DNA of 64,000 nucleotides from Thermobacillus sp. ZCTH02-B1 (GTDB taxonomy: Bacteria > Bacillota > Bacilli > Paenibacillales > Paenibacillaceae). The translations under genes and the position numbers were made by a program. The notes beneath the pieces were generated by a model that saw nothing but the letters and a program-made list of their open reading frames with translations, was not told the DNA's origin and made no database searches. Positions 51,454 through 59,683 of this stretch are shown piece by piece. Where the stretch lies: positions 1 to 64,000 of the forward strand of contig NZ_LZRU01000009.1 in assembly GCF_002159085.1 (NCBI RefSeq), in the 5' to 3' direction. The first letter of the stretch is position 1, and each line of letters starts with the position of its first letter.

Positions 51454-52785
51454 GTGAAAGGGATGGATATCCGCAAGATCCGGCTGGACGAAGGCGCAAG
51501 GACGCAGACGAGCGAGGCGCGGGACGAATACGAGAAGGATTACGCCCGCCTCGTGCAGTCGCCCGCGTTCCGCAGGCTGCAGGGCAAATCGCAGGTGTTC
51601 GGCGCCGGCACCGGGGACTATTACCGCACCCGGCTCACGCACTCGCTCGAAGTCTCCCAGATCGCCCGGGAGCTGGCGCGCCGGCTGCAACGGACGCATC
51701 CGCTCCTGCAGAAACCCGAACACCCGGGGCTGATGATGGAGCCCGAAGTCGTCGAATGCGCCGCGCTCGCCCACGATCTCGGCCATCCGCCGTTCGGCCA
51801 CAAGGGCGAGGAAGTGCTGCACCGGCTGCTCAGCAAGCACGGGATGCCCTATGAGGGCAACGCGCAGAATTTCCGCATTCTCATGTTCCTAGAGAAGCGC
51901 GCGGGGAGCGACAGCGGCCTGGATCTGACGGCGGCCGTGCTGCTCGCGATCAACAAGTATCCCCACTGCCTGAACGAGCCCGGCGTCACCAAAGGCGTCT
52001 ACGAGATGGAATGGGAAGGCGGCATCCGCCGGCTGCGGGAGCTGTGGGGCATGCCGGAGGGCCGCGCGACGCTGGAAGCGCAGCTCATGGATCTCTGCGA
52101 CGACATCGCCTATTCGACGCACGACATCGAGGACGGCATCCGAGCCGGCAAGATTCTGATGAGCCCGGGCTTCTTCGAGGACGACCGGCTGGCGGAGCTG
52201 ATCGTGCAGGAGATCGAGCACGATCCGTCCGGTCTGAACCGCGCCTGGGAAGGCATCGGACGCGGACGGATGACCGAGATGGTGAAGCGCGTGCTCTCCG
52301 AATATTACGAGCAGTGGACGACGGTGTTCCGCGAGACCGGAAAGGAGCCTTCGCGCACGCGGCGCGAGATGAAGGCGCGCTGGGTCGGCCTGTTCGCGAG
52401 CCGTGTCGGCATCCTCGACGACGGGCAGGGGTGGAAGCGCGTCACGTTCGTGAGGGACGGCGCGGAGGACATGGATCTGCTCCGGACGATGGAAATTCTG
52501 AAGAAGCTGGCCTGGGTGACGCTGATCAAGGATTTCCGCGTGCAGCGGCTCCAGAAGCGGAGCGAGATCATGCTGACGCGGCTGTGGGAGGCCTTCTCGG
52601 ACCGCGAAACGGGCAAGCTGCTGCTGCCGCCGGATTGGGTCGTAAGCTACGAGCGGCAGAAGGATTCGTGGCCGTGGGAGCGGCTCGCGGCGGACTATAT
52701 CGCCGGGATGACCGATGCATACGCGGAGAAGGTGTACACGGAACTGTTCGCGAGCCGTTCCGGGTCGATCTACGAGCGCGACTGA
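51454..52785 (+). CDS. dgt: dGTP triphosphohydrolase-like HD protein
   Basis: A 443-residue dNTPase that splits dGTP (or other dNTPs) to the nucleoside and triphosphate. HD-domain ligands: RLTHSLEVSQIARELA (His), ALAHDLGHPPFGHKGEE (HD pair, ~residues 109-110), and a later Asp in CDDIAYSTHDIEDG. FRRLQGKSQVFG is the family N-terminal block. A GTG at 51454 is chosen since GGAGG (51441-51445) lies eight bases upstream; ATGs at 51427 and 51463 have poorer spacing. Confidence 0.9.
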   Translation: MKGMDIRKIRLDEGARTQTSEARDEYEKDYARLVQSPAFRRLQGKSQVFGAGTGDYYRTRLTHSLEVSQIARELARRLQRTHPLLQKPEHPGLMMEPEVVECAALAHDLGHPPFGHKGEEVLHRLLSKHGMPYEGNAQNFRILMFLEKRAGSDSGLDLTAAVLLAINKYPHCLNEPGVTKGVYEMEWEGGIRRLRELWGMPEGRATLEAQLMDLCDDIAYSTHDIEDGIRAGKILMSPGFFEDDRLAELIVQEIEHDPSGLNRAWEGIGRGRMTEMVKRVLSEYYEQWTTVFRETGKEPSRTRREMKARWVGLFASRVGILDDGQGWKRVTFVRDGAEDMDLLRTMEILKKLAWVTLIKDFRVQRLQKRSEIMLTRLWEAFSDRETGKLLLPPDWVVSYERQKDSWPWERLAADYIAGMTDAYAEKVYTELFASRSGSIYERD

Positions 52786-52828
52786 TGCCGCCCCTTCTCC
52801 AACCGCCGCTGCTTCCTTCGCAGCAAGA

Positions 52829-52857
52829 TTTACACGGCCGCCGGTTTCGTCTATGCT
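52829..52857 (+). promoter_or_regulatory. Promoter of the alcohol dehydrogenase gene
   Basis: TTTACA (52829-52834), spacer 17, TATGCT (52852-52857). Confidence 0.65.
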
Positions 52858-52918
52858 TAAATTGTGTCAGTCCGGCAAGCGACCAGGAATCGGCATACAG
52901 GGAGGCGAACGCGCGTTC

Positions 52919-54085
52919 ATGAACAACTTCACGTTCTACAACCCGACGAAAATCGTCTTCGGCCGGGGCACGGTGTCCCAACTTGGCGGTTTGATGGAAC
53001 CGTACGGCAAGAAAGTGCTGCTCGTCTACGGCGGCGGCAGCATCAAGCGGAACGGGCTTTATGACCGGGTCATGGAACAGCTCCGGAGCGTCGGTGCGGA
53101 AGTGCACGAGCTCTCGGGCGTCGAGCCGAACCCGCGCCTGACGTCCGTGCACCGGGGGATCGAGATCTGCCGCGAACACGGCGTCGAATTCATCCTCGGC
53201 GTCGGCGGCGGCAGCGTCATCGATGCGGCGAAGGCGATCGCGGCCGGCGTCCCGTACGAAGGTGACGTGTGGGACTTCTACGTCAGGAAAGCCCGCGTGC
53301 AGAAGGCGCTGCCGCTCGGCGCGGTGCTGACGCTGGCGGCGACCGGCACGGAGATGAACGGCAACTCGGTCATCACGAACTGGGAAACCCGGGAGAAACG
53401 CGGTGCGGGCAGCATCCACATGTACCCGAAGTTTTCGATCCTCGATCCGGAGCTGACGTTCACGGTGCCGACCGACCAGACCGCGAACGGCATCGTCGAC
53501 ATGATGTCGCACGTGTTCGAGCAGTATTTCAGCCAGACGATGGACACGCCGCTGCAGGAGCGGTTCTGCGAGTCGATCCTGAAGACGGTCATCGAGAACG
53601 GCGAAATCGCGCTCCGCGAGCCGGACCATTACGCCGCGCGCGCCAACCTGATGCTGTGCGCCACCTACGCACTGAACGGCGGCATGATCAGCGTCGGCGT
53701 CGAGGATGACTGGGCGTCGCACGGCATCGAGCACGCGATCAGCGCCTTCTATGACATCGCGCACGGTGCGGGGCTGTCGATCGTGTTCCCGAACTGGATG
53801 AAATACGTGTACCGAGAACGCATCGACCGGTTCGTGCAATTTGCTGTCCGCGTCTGGGGCATCGATCCCGCCGGCAAGTCCGACGAGGAGATCGCGCTCG
53901 CCGGCATCGAGGCAACCCGCGATTACTTCACCCGGATCGGCGCGCCCGCGACGCTCGGCGAGGTCGGCATCGGCCGCGAGCATCTCGACGAGATGGCGGA
54001 ACATGCCGTCCGCTTCGGTCCGATCGGGCGGTTCCGCAAGCTGGAGAAGGACGACGTGAAGGCGATCCTGGAAATGGCGCTGTAA
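52919..54085 (+). CDS. Iron-containing alcohol dehydrogenase (BdhA/YugJ-like)
   Basis: A 388-residue group III alcohol dehydrogenase. It opens with FTFYNPTKIVFGRGTVSQLG, has the NAD(P)-binding GVGGGSVIDAAKAIA (~residue 98), and metal-site His residues in MMSHVFEQYF and SHGIEHAISAFYDIAHGAG. That set is typical of NADPH-dependent butanol dehydrogenases (BdhA, YugJ/YugK). The ATG at 52919 has GGGAGG upstream. It is a single-gene unit with its own promoter and terminator. Confidence 0.92.
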   Translation: MNNFTFYNPTKIVFGRGTVSQLGGLMEPYGKKVLLVYGGGSIKRNGLYDRVMEQLRSVGAEVHELSGVEPNPRLTSVHRGIEICREHGVEFILGVGGGSVIDAAKAIAAGVPYEGDVWDFYVRKARVQKALPLGAVLTLAATGTEMNGNSVITNWETREKRGAGSIHMYPKFSILDPELTFTVPTDQTANGIVDMMSHVFEQYFSQTMDTPLQERFCESILKTVIENGEIALREPDHYAARANLMLCATYALNGGMISVGVEDDWASHGIEHAISAFYDIAHGAGLSIVFPNWMKYVYRERIDRFVQFAVRVWGIDPAGKSDEEIALAGIEATRDYFTRIGAPATLGEVGIGREHLDEMAEHAVRFGPIGRFRKLEKDDVKAILEMAL

Positions 54086-54106
54086 CGGCCCGAAACCGTT
54101 CATCCG

Positions 54107-54140
54107 ATCCGCCGTGCGGGGATCGTCCCGCCCGGCGGAT
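54107..54140 (+). terminator. Stem-loop terminator after the alcohol dehydrogenase gene
   Basis: ATCCGCCG (54107-54114) pairs with CGGCGGAT (54133-54140), and inside it GCGGG pairs with CCCGC. The tail is only moderately T-rich (GTTCGTCT). Confidence 0.6.
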
Positions 54141-54205
54141 GTTCGTCTCCGGACGCCGTCCGCCTCCCATTCGCCGGCGGGCTTCCGCGGCCGTGTGACG
54201 GGCGA

Positions 54206-54235
54206 TTGACGGGTTTGTCCCGGATGGGCTAAACT
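54206..54235 (+). promoter_or_regulatory. Promoter of the MoxR-DUF58-DUF4129 operon
   Basis: TTGACG (54206-54211), spacer 18, TAAACT (54230-54235). Confidence 0.6.
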
Positions 54236-54250
54236 GGAAAAAACGAATCC

Positions 54251-54314
54251 CGCCGCACCGTCCCCCGGCGAGCGAGACGGCGTTTTTTTTCTTTGCGTCG
54301 GGGATCTGGTGCGG
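54251..54314 (+). promoter_or_regulatory. Attenuator-like leader before moxR
   Basis: A short GC hairpin (CGCCG 54251-54255 with CGGCG 54278-54282, or the overlapping CCGTC/GACGG pair) runs directly into eight Ts (54283-54290). A competing pairing exists: CCGCACC (54253-54259) with GGTGCGG (54308-54314), plus CCCC with GGGG (54300-54303). The leader could therefore switch between terminated and read-through forms. The signal is unknown. Confidence 0.45.
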
Positions 54315-54332
54315 CAGAAAGGAACAACAGAC

Positions 54333-55295
54333 ATGGATTTGACGCCGATTCGCGACATGGCCGACGCGATCCGTGCGAACGTCGGGCGGGTGATCGTCGG
54401 CAAGGAGACGCTGATCGACCGCCTACTGATCGCGATCATCACCTCCGGCCACGTCCTGCTCGAGGACGTGCCCGGAACCGGCAAGACGCTGACCGCGAAA
54501 GCGCTTGCGGTCTCGCTGGACTGCACGTTCAAGCGGATTCAGTTCACGCCGGATCTTCTGCCTTCGGATTTAACGGGCATTCATTACTTCAACCAGAAGG
54601 TCGGCGAGTTCGAATTCCGGCCCGGGCCGCTGTTCGCCAACATCGTGCTGGCGGACGAGATCAACCGCGCGACGCCGCGCACGCAATCGAGCCTGCTCGA
54701 ATGCATGGAGGAGCGGCAGCTCAGCATCGACGGGCGGACGTTCGCGCTGGAGCGGCCGTTCCTCGTCATCGCGACGCAGAATCCGGTCGAAAACCAGGGC
54801 ACGTTCCCGCTGCCGGAGGCGCAGCTCGACCGGTTCCTGTTCAAGCTGCGCATGGGCTATCCGGACAGCGCGGAGGCGGTTCAAATCCTGAAGCGGTTCA
54901 TGGATGCGAGCCCGCTGGAGGAGATCGGACCGGTCGTGAAACGGGAAGCGATCCTGGAGGCGCAGCGGCTCTATTCGAAGGTGGCGGTGCACGACGATCT
55001 GCTGCGATATATCGTGGCGGTCGTCGAACGGACGCGGACGCATCCGGACGTGCACGTCGGCATCAGCCCGCGCGGCAGCCAGGCGCTGCTCCGGGCGGCG
55101 CAGGCCTTCGCCGCGCTTCAGGGGCGCGCCTATGTCGTGCCGGACGACATCAAGGCGCTGGCGGCCGACGTGCTGGCCCACCGGATCGTACTGCGAGGGG
55201 CGGCCCGCACAAAGCCGGAAGCGACCGAAGACGTCGTCCGCCAGGTGCTGGAAGCGGTGCCGGTGCCCGCGGAGGAGTCGCTGGGCGCGCGATAG
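54333..55295 (+). CDS. MoxR family AAA ATPase
   Basis: A 320-residue MoxR chaperone-like ATPase. Walker A is EDVPGTGKTLTAKALA, Walker B ADEINRATPRTQSSLLE, sensor 1 VIATQNPVENQGTFPLPEAQLDRF, and the C-terminal lid includes GISPRGSQALLRAAQA (sensor 2). The ATG at 54333 follows AAAGGA; an upstream GTG is less likely. MoxR proteins work with VWA/DUF58 partners in activating or assembling protein complexes. It lies nine bases before the DUF58 gene. Confidence 0.93.
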   Translation: MDLTPIRDMADAIRANVGRVIVGKETLIDRLLIAIITSGHVLLEDVPGTGKTLTAKALAVSLDCTFKRIQFTPDLLPSDLTGIHYFNQKVGEFEFRPGPLFANIVLADEINRATPRTQSSLLECMEERQLSIDGRTFALERPFLVIATQNPVENQGTFPLPEAQLDRFLFKLRMGYPDSAEAVQILKRFMDASPLEEIGPVVKREAILEAQRLYSKVAVHDDLLRYIVAVVERTRTHPDVHVGISPRGSQALLRAAQAFAALQGRAYVVPDDIKALAADVLAHRIVLRGAARTKPEATEDVVRQVLEAVPVPAEESLGAR

Positions 55296-55304
55296 GAGGC
55301 GGCC

Positions 55305-56429
55305 ATGGCGATTCATTTTGTCCTGCTGACGTTCGTCCTGCTCATGATGCTTCAGGCGATCCTCTTCAGCAAGACCGGTCTGGCCGGGATCCGGTACGAC
55401 CGGCGGCTCGGCGTCCGGGCCTGCTACCAGGGCGAAGAGGTCGAGCTGGTGGAGACGATCGAGAACCGGAAATGGCTGCCCGTCCCGTGGCTGCGCGTGG
55501 AATCGCAGATTCCGGCGGCCCTGCGCTTCGGATCGCAGGCAAACCTCGACATCAGTTCCGGCAGCATCTATCAGAACCACAAGAGCCTGTTCAGCCTGAT
55601 GCCGTACACGCGCATCACGCGGCGGCACACGGTGAGATGCACGAGGCGGGGGTACTATCGCGCGGAATCGGTTACGATGACGGCCGGCGATCTGTTCGGA
55701 TTCGCGGCGAGCACGAAGCGGCTCGGCATCGGCTTCGAGCTGGTCGTCTACCCGAGGCCGCTGCCCCCGGAGGAATGGGATCTGCCGGCGCACGGCTGGA
55801 TGGGCGAGGCGATCGTGCGGCGCTGGATCCTCGACGATCCGTTTCTGGTCGTAGGGACGCGCGAATACCGGCCGGGCGATCCGCTGAAGGCGATCAATTG
55901 GAAAGCGTCGGCGCGCACCGGGAAACTGCAGGTGCACAAGCGGGACCATTCGGCGGATCACCGGCTTCTGATCGTGCTCAATGTGGAAGACCACGAGGGC
56001 ATGTGGAGCGTCGCGACGAACGAGGCGATGGTCGATTACGGCCTTTCCGTCGCGGCGGGCTTGATCCGGTACGCCGTCGAGCACGGGATGGAGGCCGGCT
56101 TTGCGGCGAACGCGGCGGAGGAGGGCCGCGGCGGGGAGCGGCCGGCGTATGTCGAACCGGGAGCCGGACTGCCCCACATGCTCGCGATTTTCGAATCGAT
56201 GGCGAGGCTCCGGACGGAACGGCTTCTTCCGCTGCATGAGCTGCTGCATCAGATCGGCGGACGGCTGGACGAGCGGACGGACATTGCGGTGCTGTCCACC
56301 TACGAGAACGACCGGATCGCCGAAGCGGCGAGGAAGCTCGAGGCATCCGGGCACGCGGTGCGGATTCTGCCGCTGCGCATGCCGGAACCGGAATCGGCCG
56401 GCGGCCGGGAAGCGGGGCGGTCGGCATGA
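55305..56429 (+). CDS. DUF58 domain membrane protein
   Basis: A 374-residue protein. One N-terminal helix (~residues 5-20) is followed by a beta-rich region and the DUF58 domain, with VVGTREYRPGDPLKAINWKASARTG near residue 190. AGGAGG precedes the ATG. It differs from the first DUF58 protein in having a Leu-rich membrane anchor visible and in its transglutaminase-less operon. It likely interacts with the MoxR ATPase encoded just upstream. The stop overlaps the next ATG (ATGA). Confidence 0.88.
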   Translation: MAIHFVLLTFVLLMMLQAILFSKTGLAGIRYDRRLGVRACYQGEEVELVETIENRKWLPVPWLRVESQIPAALRFGSQANLDISSGSIYQNHKSLFSLMPYTRITRRHTVRCTRRGYYRAESVTMTAGDLFGFAASTKRLGIGFELVVYPRPLPPEEWDLPAHGWMGEAIVRRWILDDPFLVVGTREYRPGDPLKAINWKASARTGKLQVHKRDHSADHRLLIVLNVEDHEGMWSVATNEAMVDYGLSVAAGLIRYAVEHGMEAGFAANAAEEGRGGERPAYVEPGAGLPHMLAIFESMARLRTERLLPLHELLHQIGGRLDERTDIAVLSTYENDRIAEAARKLEASGHAVRILPLRMPEPESAGGREAGRSA

Positions 56430-57694
56430 AGGCGCGGGAATGGCTGCTTGCGCTTTGGCTGGGCGTGACGGAGACGGTCATCTGGCTGCCGGTTCCGCTG
56501 TTCGCCGTCGTGTGGGGACTCGACGCGGCCGCGTTGTACGGCTTTCTCGCGGCGCTGCCGTTCTGTTACGCGGCGGGGGAGCGGCTGACGGCGCGGTGGA
56601 GCCGGATGCGGCGCATCGTCCGGTTCGCGTCGGCGGCGGCGATCGGCATCGGTGCCGGGCTCCTGCTCAGGCCGTACGGCGTGGCCTGGATCGCGGCAGC
56701 CGCCGTCGCTTCCGCGGCCGCGCTGCGCGGCATGTCGCCGGTGCCGCCCGACGACGTGCGCCAGCGCCATTTGCTCGCGGTGGCGCTGGCCGTCTATTTC
56801 ATCGGGTCGATCGCCGCCGGGTTCATGGACATGACGGCGCCCCTCCGCCTGCTGCTTGCGGCAGGCGGCGTGCTCACGCTGCTCTTGGCCGTCCGGCGCG
56901 CGAACCGGGTCACGCTGATCGAAGCCAATCAGATCGGCGGACAGGTGCCGCGGTCGGTGGCGGTTCGCAACCGGCTGCTGACCGGCTCGTTTGCGGCGGC
57001 AGCGCTGTTCATCGCGTTCTTCCGTCATCTGGAGACGCTCTGGCATTTGTTCGTCGGCGGCTTGAACCGGCTGATCGCCTGGTTGAGCCGGCATGCCGGC
57101 GAGCCGGCTCCGCGGGAGGCGCCGAAGGAAGAACCGGTCGATCCGTTCGCCGGGCTGCCCGCGCCCGAAAACGGTGAACCGGGCTGGCTGATGCAGATGC
57201 TGGAGAAGATCGCGACCGGGATCGCCGTGCTCGCGCTGGCGGCGATCGCCGTTCTGCTGCTGCGGCAGCTCCTGCGCCTGCCGGCCCTCGCGCGGCTCAT
57301 CGCCCGATGGCTGGCCGCCTGGCGCGAGCGGACGGCGGGCGCGGATGCGGGCGGCTATGTGGACGAAGTGGAGCGGCTGACCGGGGAGACGATGCTGTCC
57401 GGCGTCTTCCGGCGCCTGCGGGAGATCGGCCGCCGCGAATCCTGGGCCGCGATGACGCCGGAAGAACGGATCCGGTGGCTGTTCCGCCGGCGGTTCGAAC
57501 GCGCCGGGAAGCGCGGGTTCCGCTATCGTCCGAACCTGACGCCGCGGGAAAATTTCGAGGCCCTGCGGCATTTCGGCGGCGATTATCGGGAGGCGGATGA
57601 CGCGTTGCGCCGGATCTACACGGAAGTGCGCTACGGCCGCCGTCCGGCCGCGAAAGACGAGGCGGAGCGGCTGAAATCGGACCTCGGGCTTTGA
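56426..57694 (+). CDS. Polytopic membrane protein with C-terminal DUF4129 domain
   Basis: A 422-residue protein. About six helices occupy the first ~200 residues, a seventh lies near residues 265-285, and a C-terminal cytoplasmic DUF4129 domain follows (~330-410) with MTPEERIRWLFRRRFERA and LTPRENFEAL. DUF4129 proteins accompany MoxR/DUF58 and transglutaminase-like proteins; in related operons the transglutaminase gene follows, but it is missing here. Function unknown. It overlaps the DUF58 gene by four bases. Confidence 0.82.
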   Translation: MKAREWLLALWLGVTETVIWLPVPLFAVVWGLDAAALYGFLAALPFCYAAGERLTARWSRMRRIVRFASAAAIGIGAGLLLRPYGVAWIAAAAVASAAALRGMSPVPPDDVRQRHLLAVALAVYFIGSIAAGFMDMTAPLRLLLAAGGVLTLLLAVRRANRVTLIEANQIGGQVPRSVAVRNRLLTGSFAAAALFIAFFRHLETLWHLFVGGLNRLIAWLSRHAGEPAPREAPKEEPVDPFAGLPAPENGEPGWLMQMLEKIATGIAVLALAAIAVLLLRQLLRLPALARLIARWLAAWRERTAGADAGGYVDEVERLTGETMLSGVFRRLREIGRRESWAAMTPEERIRWLFRRRFERAGKRGFRYRPNLTPRENFEALRHFGGDYREADDALRRIYTEVRYGRRPAAKDEAERLKSDLGL

Positions 57695-57813
57695 TGCCGC
57701 TGGTTTCGGCGCCGCGCATGCAACGCCCGGAGGCCGCGCATGCCCGGACCTGATCCGCCATCAACTTCCTGATTCCGTTCGAATCGGATCGTTCTCATCG
57801 GGGCATACCATAG

Positions 57814-57847
57814 TTGAGCCAGGCGGCGAATAGTGCCCGACGCTCAA
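57814..57847 (+). other. Inverted repeat in the leader of the WGxxGxxG gene
   Basis: TTGAGC (57814-57819) and GCTCAA (57842-57847) can pair, with an inner GGC/GCC. It lies 36 bases before the start. I could not match this leader to a known riboswitch. Confidence 0.35.
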
Positions 57848-57882
57848 TCCATCCCTGGAGAGAAAGGTGGCTGCCGATTCGA

Positions 57883-58275
57883 ATGAAACGTACGCTGAAA
57901 GGTGCGGTCGCCGCGACAGCCCTGATGCTGGCGTTATCTTCCCCTGTATTTGCGGAGGGCGGGGTGAACGGCAAGACGGACCACAACCGCTCCGCGTATA
58001 CGGGGGCCGGCACGAACCGGACGAACGTGTACACGAATCGTGCGTACGATACGAACACTCCGGCGCCGGTCGGCTACACGGACAACCGCGATTTCCGCCG
58101 TTACAACGTGAACGCCGACAACAACGGGCTGATGGACCGCACGGAACGCACGGTTCGCGGCACGGTGCGCGCAGCGGCTACCGGCGCCGACAACGATTTC
58201 GACTGGGGCTGGCTTGGTCTACTCGGTCTGATCGGGCTCGCGGGTCTGCGCGGCCGCATGCGCGAGACGTCGTAA
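57883..58275 (+). CDS. Small exported WGxxGxxG-type protein
   Basis: A 130-residue secreted or surface protein. A clear signal peptide (MKRTLKGAVAATALMLALSS, cleavage after VFA) is followed by an Asn/Thr/Tyr-rich, probably disordered middle (about 65 residues with repeated TNR and YTN-like steps). The C-terminus holds the WGWLGLLGLIGLAGL glycine/leucine helix and a basic tail. Such proteins are widespread in Paenibacillus and relatives and resemble protein-sorting tails (hydrophobic helix plus Arg/Lys end). The role is unknown. The ribosome binding site (AAAGGTGG) is rather distant. Confidence 0.75.
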   Translation: MKRTLKGAVAATALMLALSSPVFAEGGVNGKTDHNRSAYTGAGTNRTNVYTNRAYDTNTPAPVGYTDNRDFRRYNVNADNNGLMDRTERTVRGTVRAAATGADNDFDWGWLGLLGLIGLAGLRGRMRETS

Positions 58276-58291
58276 CGCCGCAAGAAGCGGC

Positions 58292-58334
58292 AAAGCCGGG
58301 CGAATCTTCCGCACGGAAGAACACCCGGCTTTTT
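58292..58334. terminator. Bidirectional terminator between the WGxxGxxG gene and xerS
   Basis: AAAGCCGGG (58292-58300) pairs with CCCGGCTTT (58324-58332), with an inner CTTCCG/CGGAAG, followed by Ts on the plus strand. Confidence 0.85.
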
Positions 58335-58344
58335 CACTGCCCTT

Positions 58345-59427
58345 TCAGGATTCGCGCGGACGGTCGATCGCTTCGGCCATCGTTCGGTCCGTCAGATGGG
58401 CGTAGATCTGCGTCGTCTCCGGCGAGGCGTGCCCGAGCTGCTCCTGCGTCTTGTACAGATCGTTCCGCAGGTAGTAGTCGGTCGCGAACGAGTGCCGCAG
58501 CTTGTGGACGGACAGGTACGGCTTGCCGAACCGCTTCGCGTATTTGATGACCATCTCCTGGATGGCCCGTCTCGTCATGCGGGAACCTTCCTTCCGGCCG
58601 TTCGCCACCGCGAGGAAGAGCGCCTTCTCCTTCTTCGGCGCGTTGTAGCGGGTTTCCCGGATCTCCAGATATTTCTTCAGATCCTCGACCGCATCCTGCC
58701 GGAAGTAGACGGGTGTCTTGAACGTGTCGTCGTTCTTGCCCTTGCGGTATACGTAGACGATTTTGCGCTTCAGGTCGACGTCGTCGACGTTCAGGTTGAC
58801 GACTTCGGATACCCGCAGGCCGGAATGGAGGATCAGGCTGATGATGCAGGCGTCCCGGATCCGGTTGCGTTCGTAGGCCGCGAGCGCCTGCTTGTTGCCG
58901 GCGAGATCCCCCGCATAGTCTTCCCGCACATACTTCAAAAATTCCTCGATTTCGTGATCCTGCAGCAGCTTGCCTTCCAGCCTGGCGGCCGAATCCTTCG
59001 GCTTGTGCGTCCGCTTGATCGACACCTTCGCCATGACATTCCGCTTGAGCAGCGGATAGAAGTTCTCGTCCTCCGCGATCTGGCTCAGGTAGTGGAACAG
59101 CGAGCGGAGCGAGGACAGTTTGCGCGAGATCGTCGTCCGGCTGTTGTTCCTCTCCCGATGCGCGGCCAGATACATCTTGTAGTTGTCGATCGACTCCATG
59201 CGCAGGTTCTCGAGATCGGAGAGCGGAATGTCCTTCATCTCCCGCGCTTCCGTAAGCCCTTCCGCCATCAGCCAGCGGAAGAACGTCTCGTAGTCGCGCA
59301 CGTATTCAAGCAGGGAGGAGGGAGACAGGTCGGGCAGCTTGTAGTGGATGAATTGCTCCACGTACCAGGGCATCGAAGGCAATCGCCGTTCGAGTTCTTG
59401 CCTGTCTCTCAGCTTGATGACGTTCAA
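58345..59427 (-). CDS. xerS: Tyrosine recombinase XerS
   Basis: A 360-residue site-specific recombinase, the length of the single-recombinase XerS type. The N-terminal SAM-like domain (~1-150) opens with LPSMPWYVEQFIHYKLPDLSPSSLLEYVRDY. Catalytic residues are Arg in HSGLRVSEVVNL, Lys in YVYRKGKNDD, HKLRHSF (His/Arg), LGHASPETT (His) and the nucleophile Tyr in TTQIYAHL. The start is a TTG ending at 59427 after GGAGGG. It probably resolves chromosome dimers rather than moving an element, since no att sites or phage genes are near. Confidence 0.92.
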   Translation of the reverse strand: MNVIKLRDRQELERRLPSMPWYVEQFIHYKLPDLSPSSLLEYVRDYETFFRWLMAEGLTEAREMKDIPLSDLENLRMESIDNYKMYLAAHRERNNSRTTISRKLSSLRSLFHYLSQIAEDENFYPLLKRNVMAKVSIKRTHKPKDSAARLEGKLLQDHEIEEFLKYVREDYAGDLAGNKQALAAYERNRIRDACIISLILHSGLRVSEVVNLNVDDVDLKRKIVYVYRKGKNDDTFKTPVYFRQDAVEDLKKYLEIRETRYNAPKKEKALFLAVANGRKEGSRMTRRAIQEMVIKYAKRFGKPYLSVHKLRHSFATDYYLRNDLYKTQEQLGHASPETTQIYAHLTDRTMAEAIDRPRES

Positions 59428-59467
59428 AGCGATCCCTCCGCACGGTCCGGTACTGCTGACAAGTCCT

Positions 59468-59496
59468 ATTGTACCATCGGCGGGAAAGGATGTTAA
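59468..59496 (-). promoter_or_regulatory. Promoter of xerS
   Basis: Minus strand: TTAACA (59491-59496), spacer 17, TACAAT (59468-59473). Confidence 0.65.
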
Positions 59497-59601
59497 CTGT
59501 CATGATGTACATAAAAAACATTATGTAAACTTTCTTCCGACCCGTTGTTTGAAATCATTCCCGGTCCAACCGCGGTTTCTCAAGAAATTTACCCCGTGAT
59601 C

Positions 59602-59655
59602 ATGGAATTGTGCATCTCCTTCCGGTCGGAGACCTCTCTCTATAATGGAATTGTG
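59602..59655 (+). promoter_or_regulatory. Promoter region of the sugar ABC operon with direct repeats
   Basis: TATAAT at 59641-59646 is a perfect -10 but has no good -35 at 16-18 bases, which suggests an activator. ATGGAATTGTG occurs exactly twice, at 59602-59612 and 59645-59655, 43 bases apart, flanking the -35/-10 region. Confidence 0.45.
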
Positions 59656-59683
59656 ATACGAACCAAAGACGGGAGGTCTGACG

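Noticed and set aside
57695..57882. Possible ydaO (c-di-AMP) riboswitch ahead of the WGxxGxxG gene
   Set aside because: I compared the leader with the conserved blocks I remember for ydaO and GEMM elements and found none; only a simple TTGAGC/GCTCAA inverted repeat remains.
58345..59427. XerS-type recombinase as the integrase of a mobile element
   Set aside because: No direct-repeat att sites, phage or transfer genes, or tRNA target are nearby. The N-terminal sequence and length fit the chromosomal XerS type.
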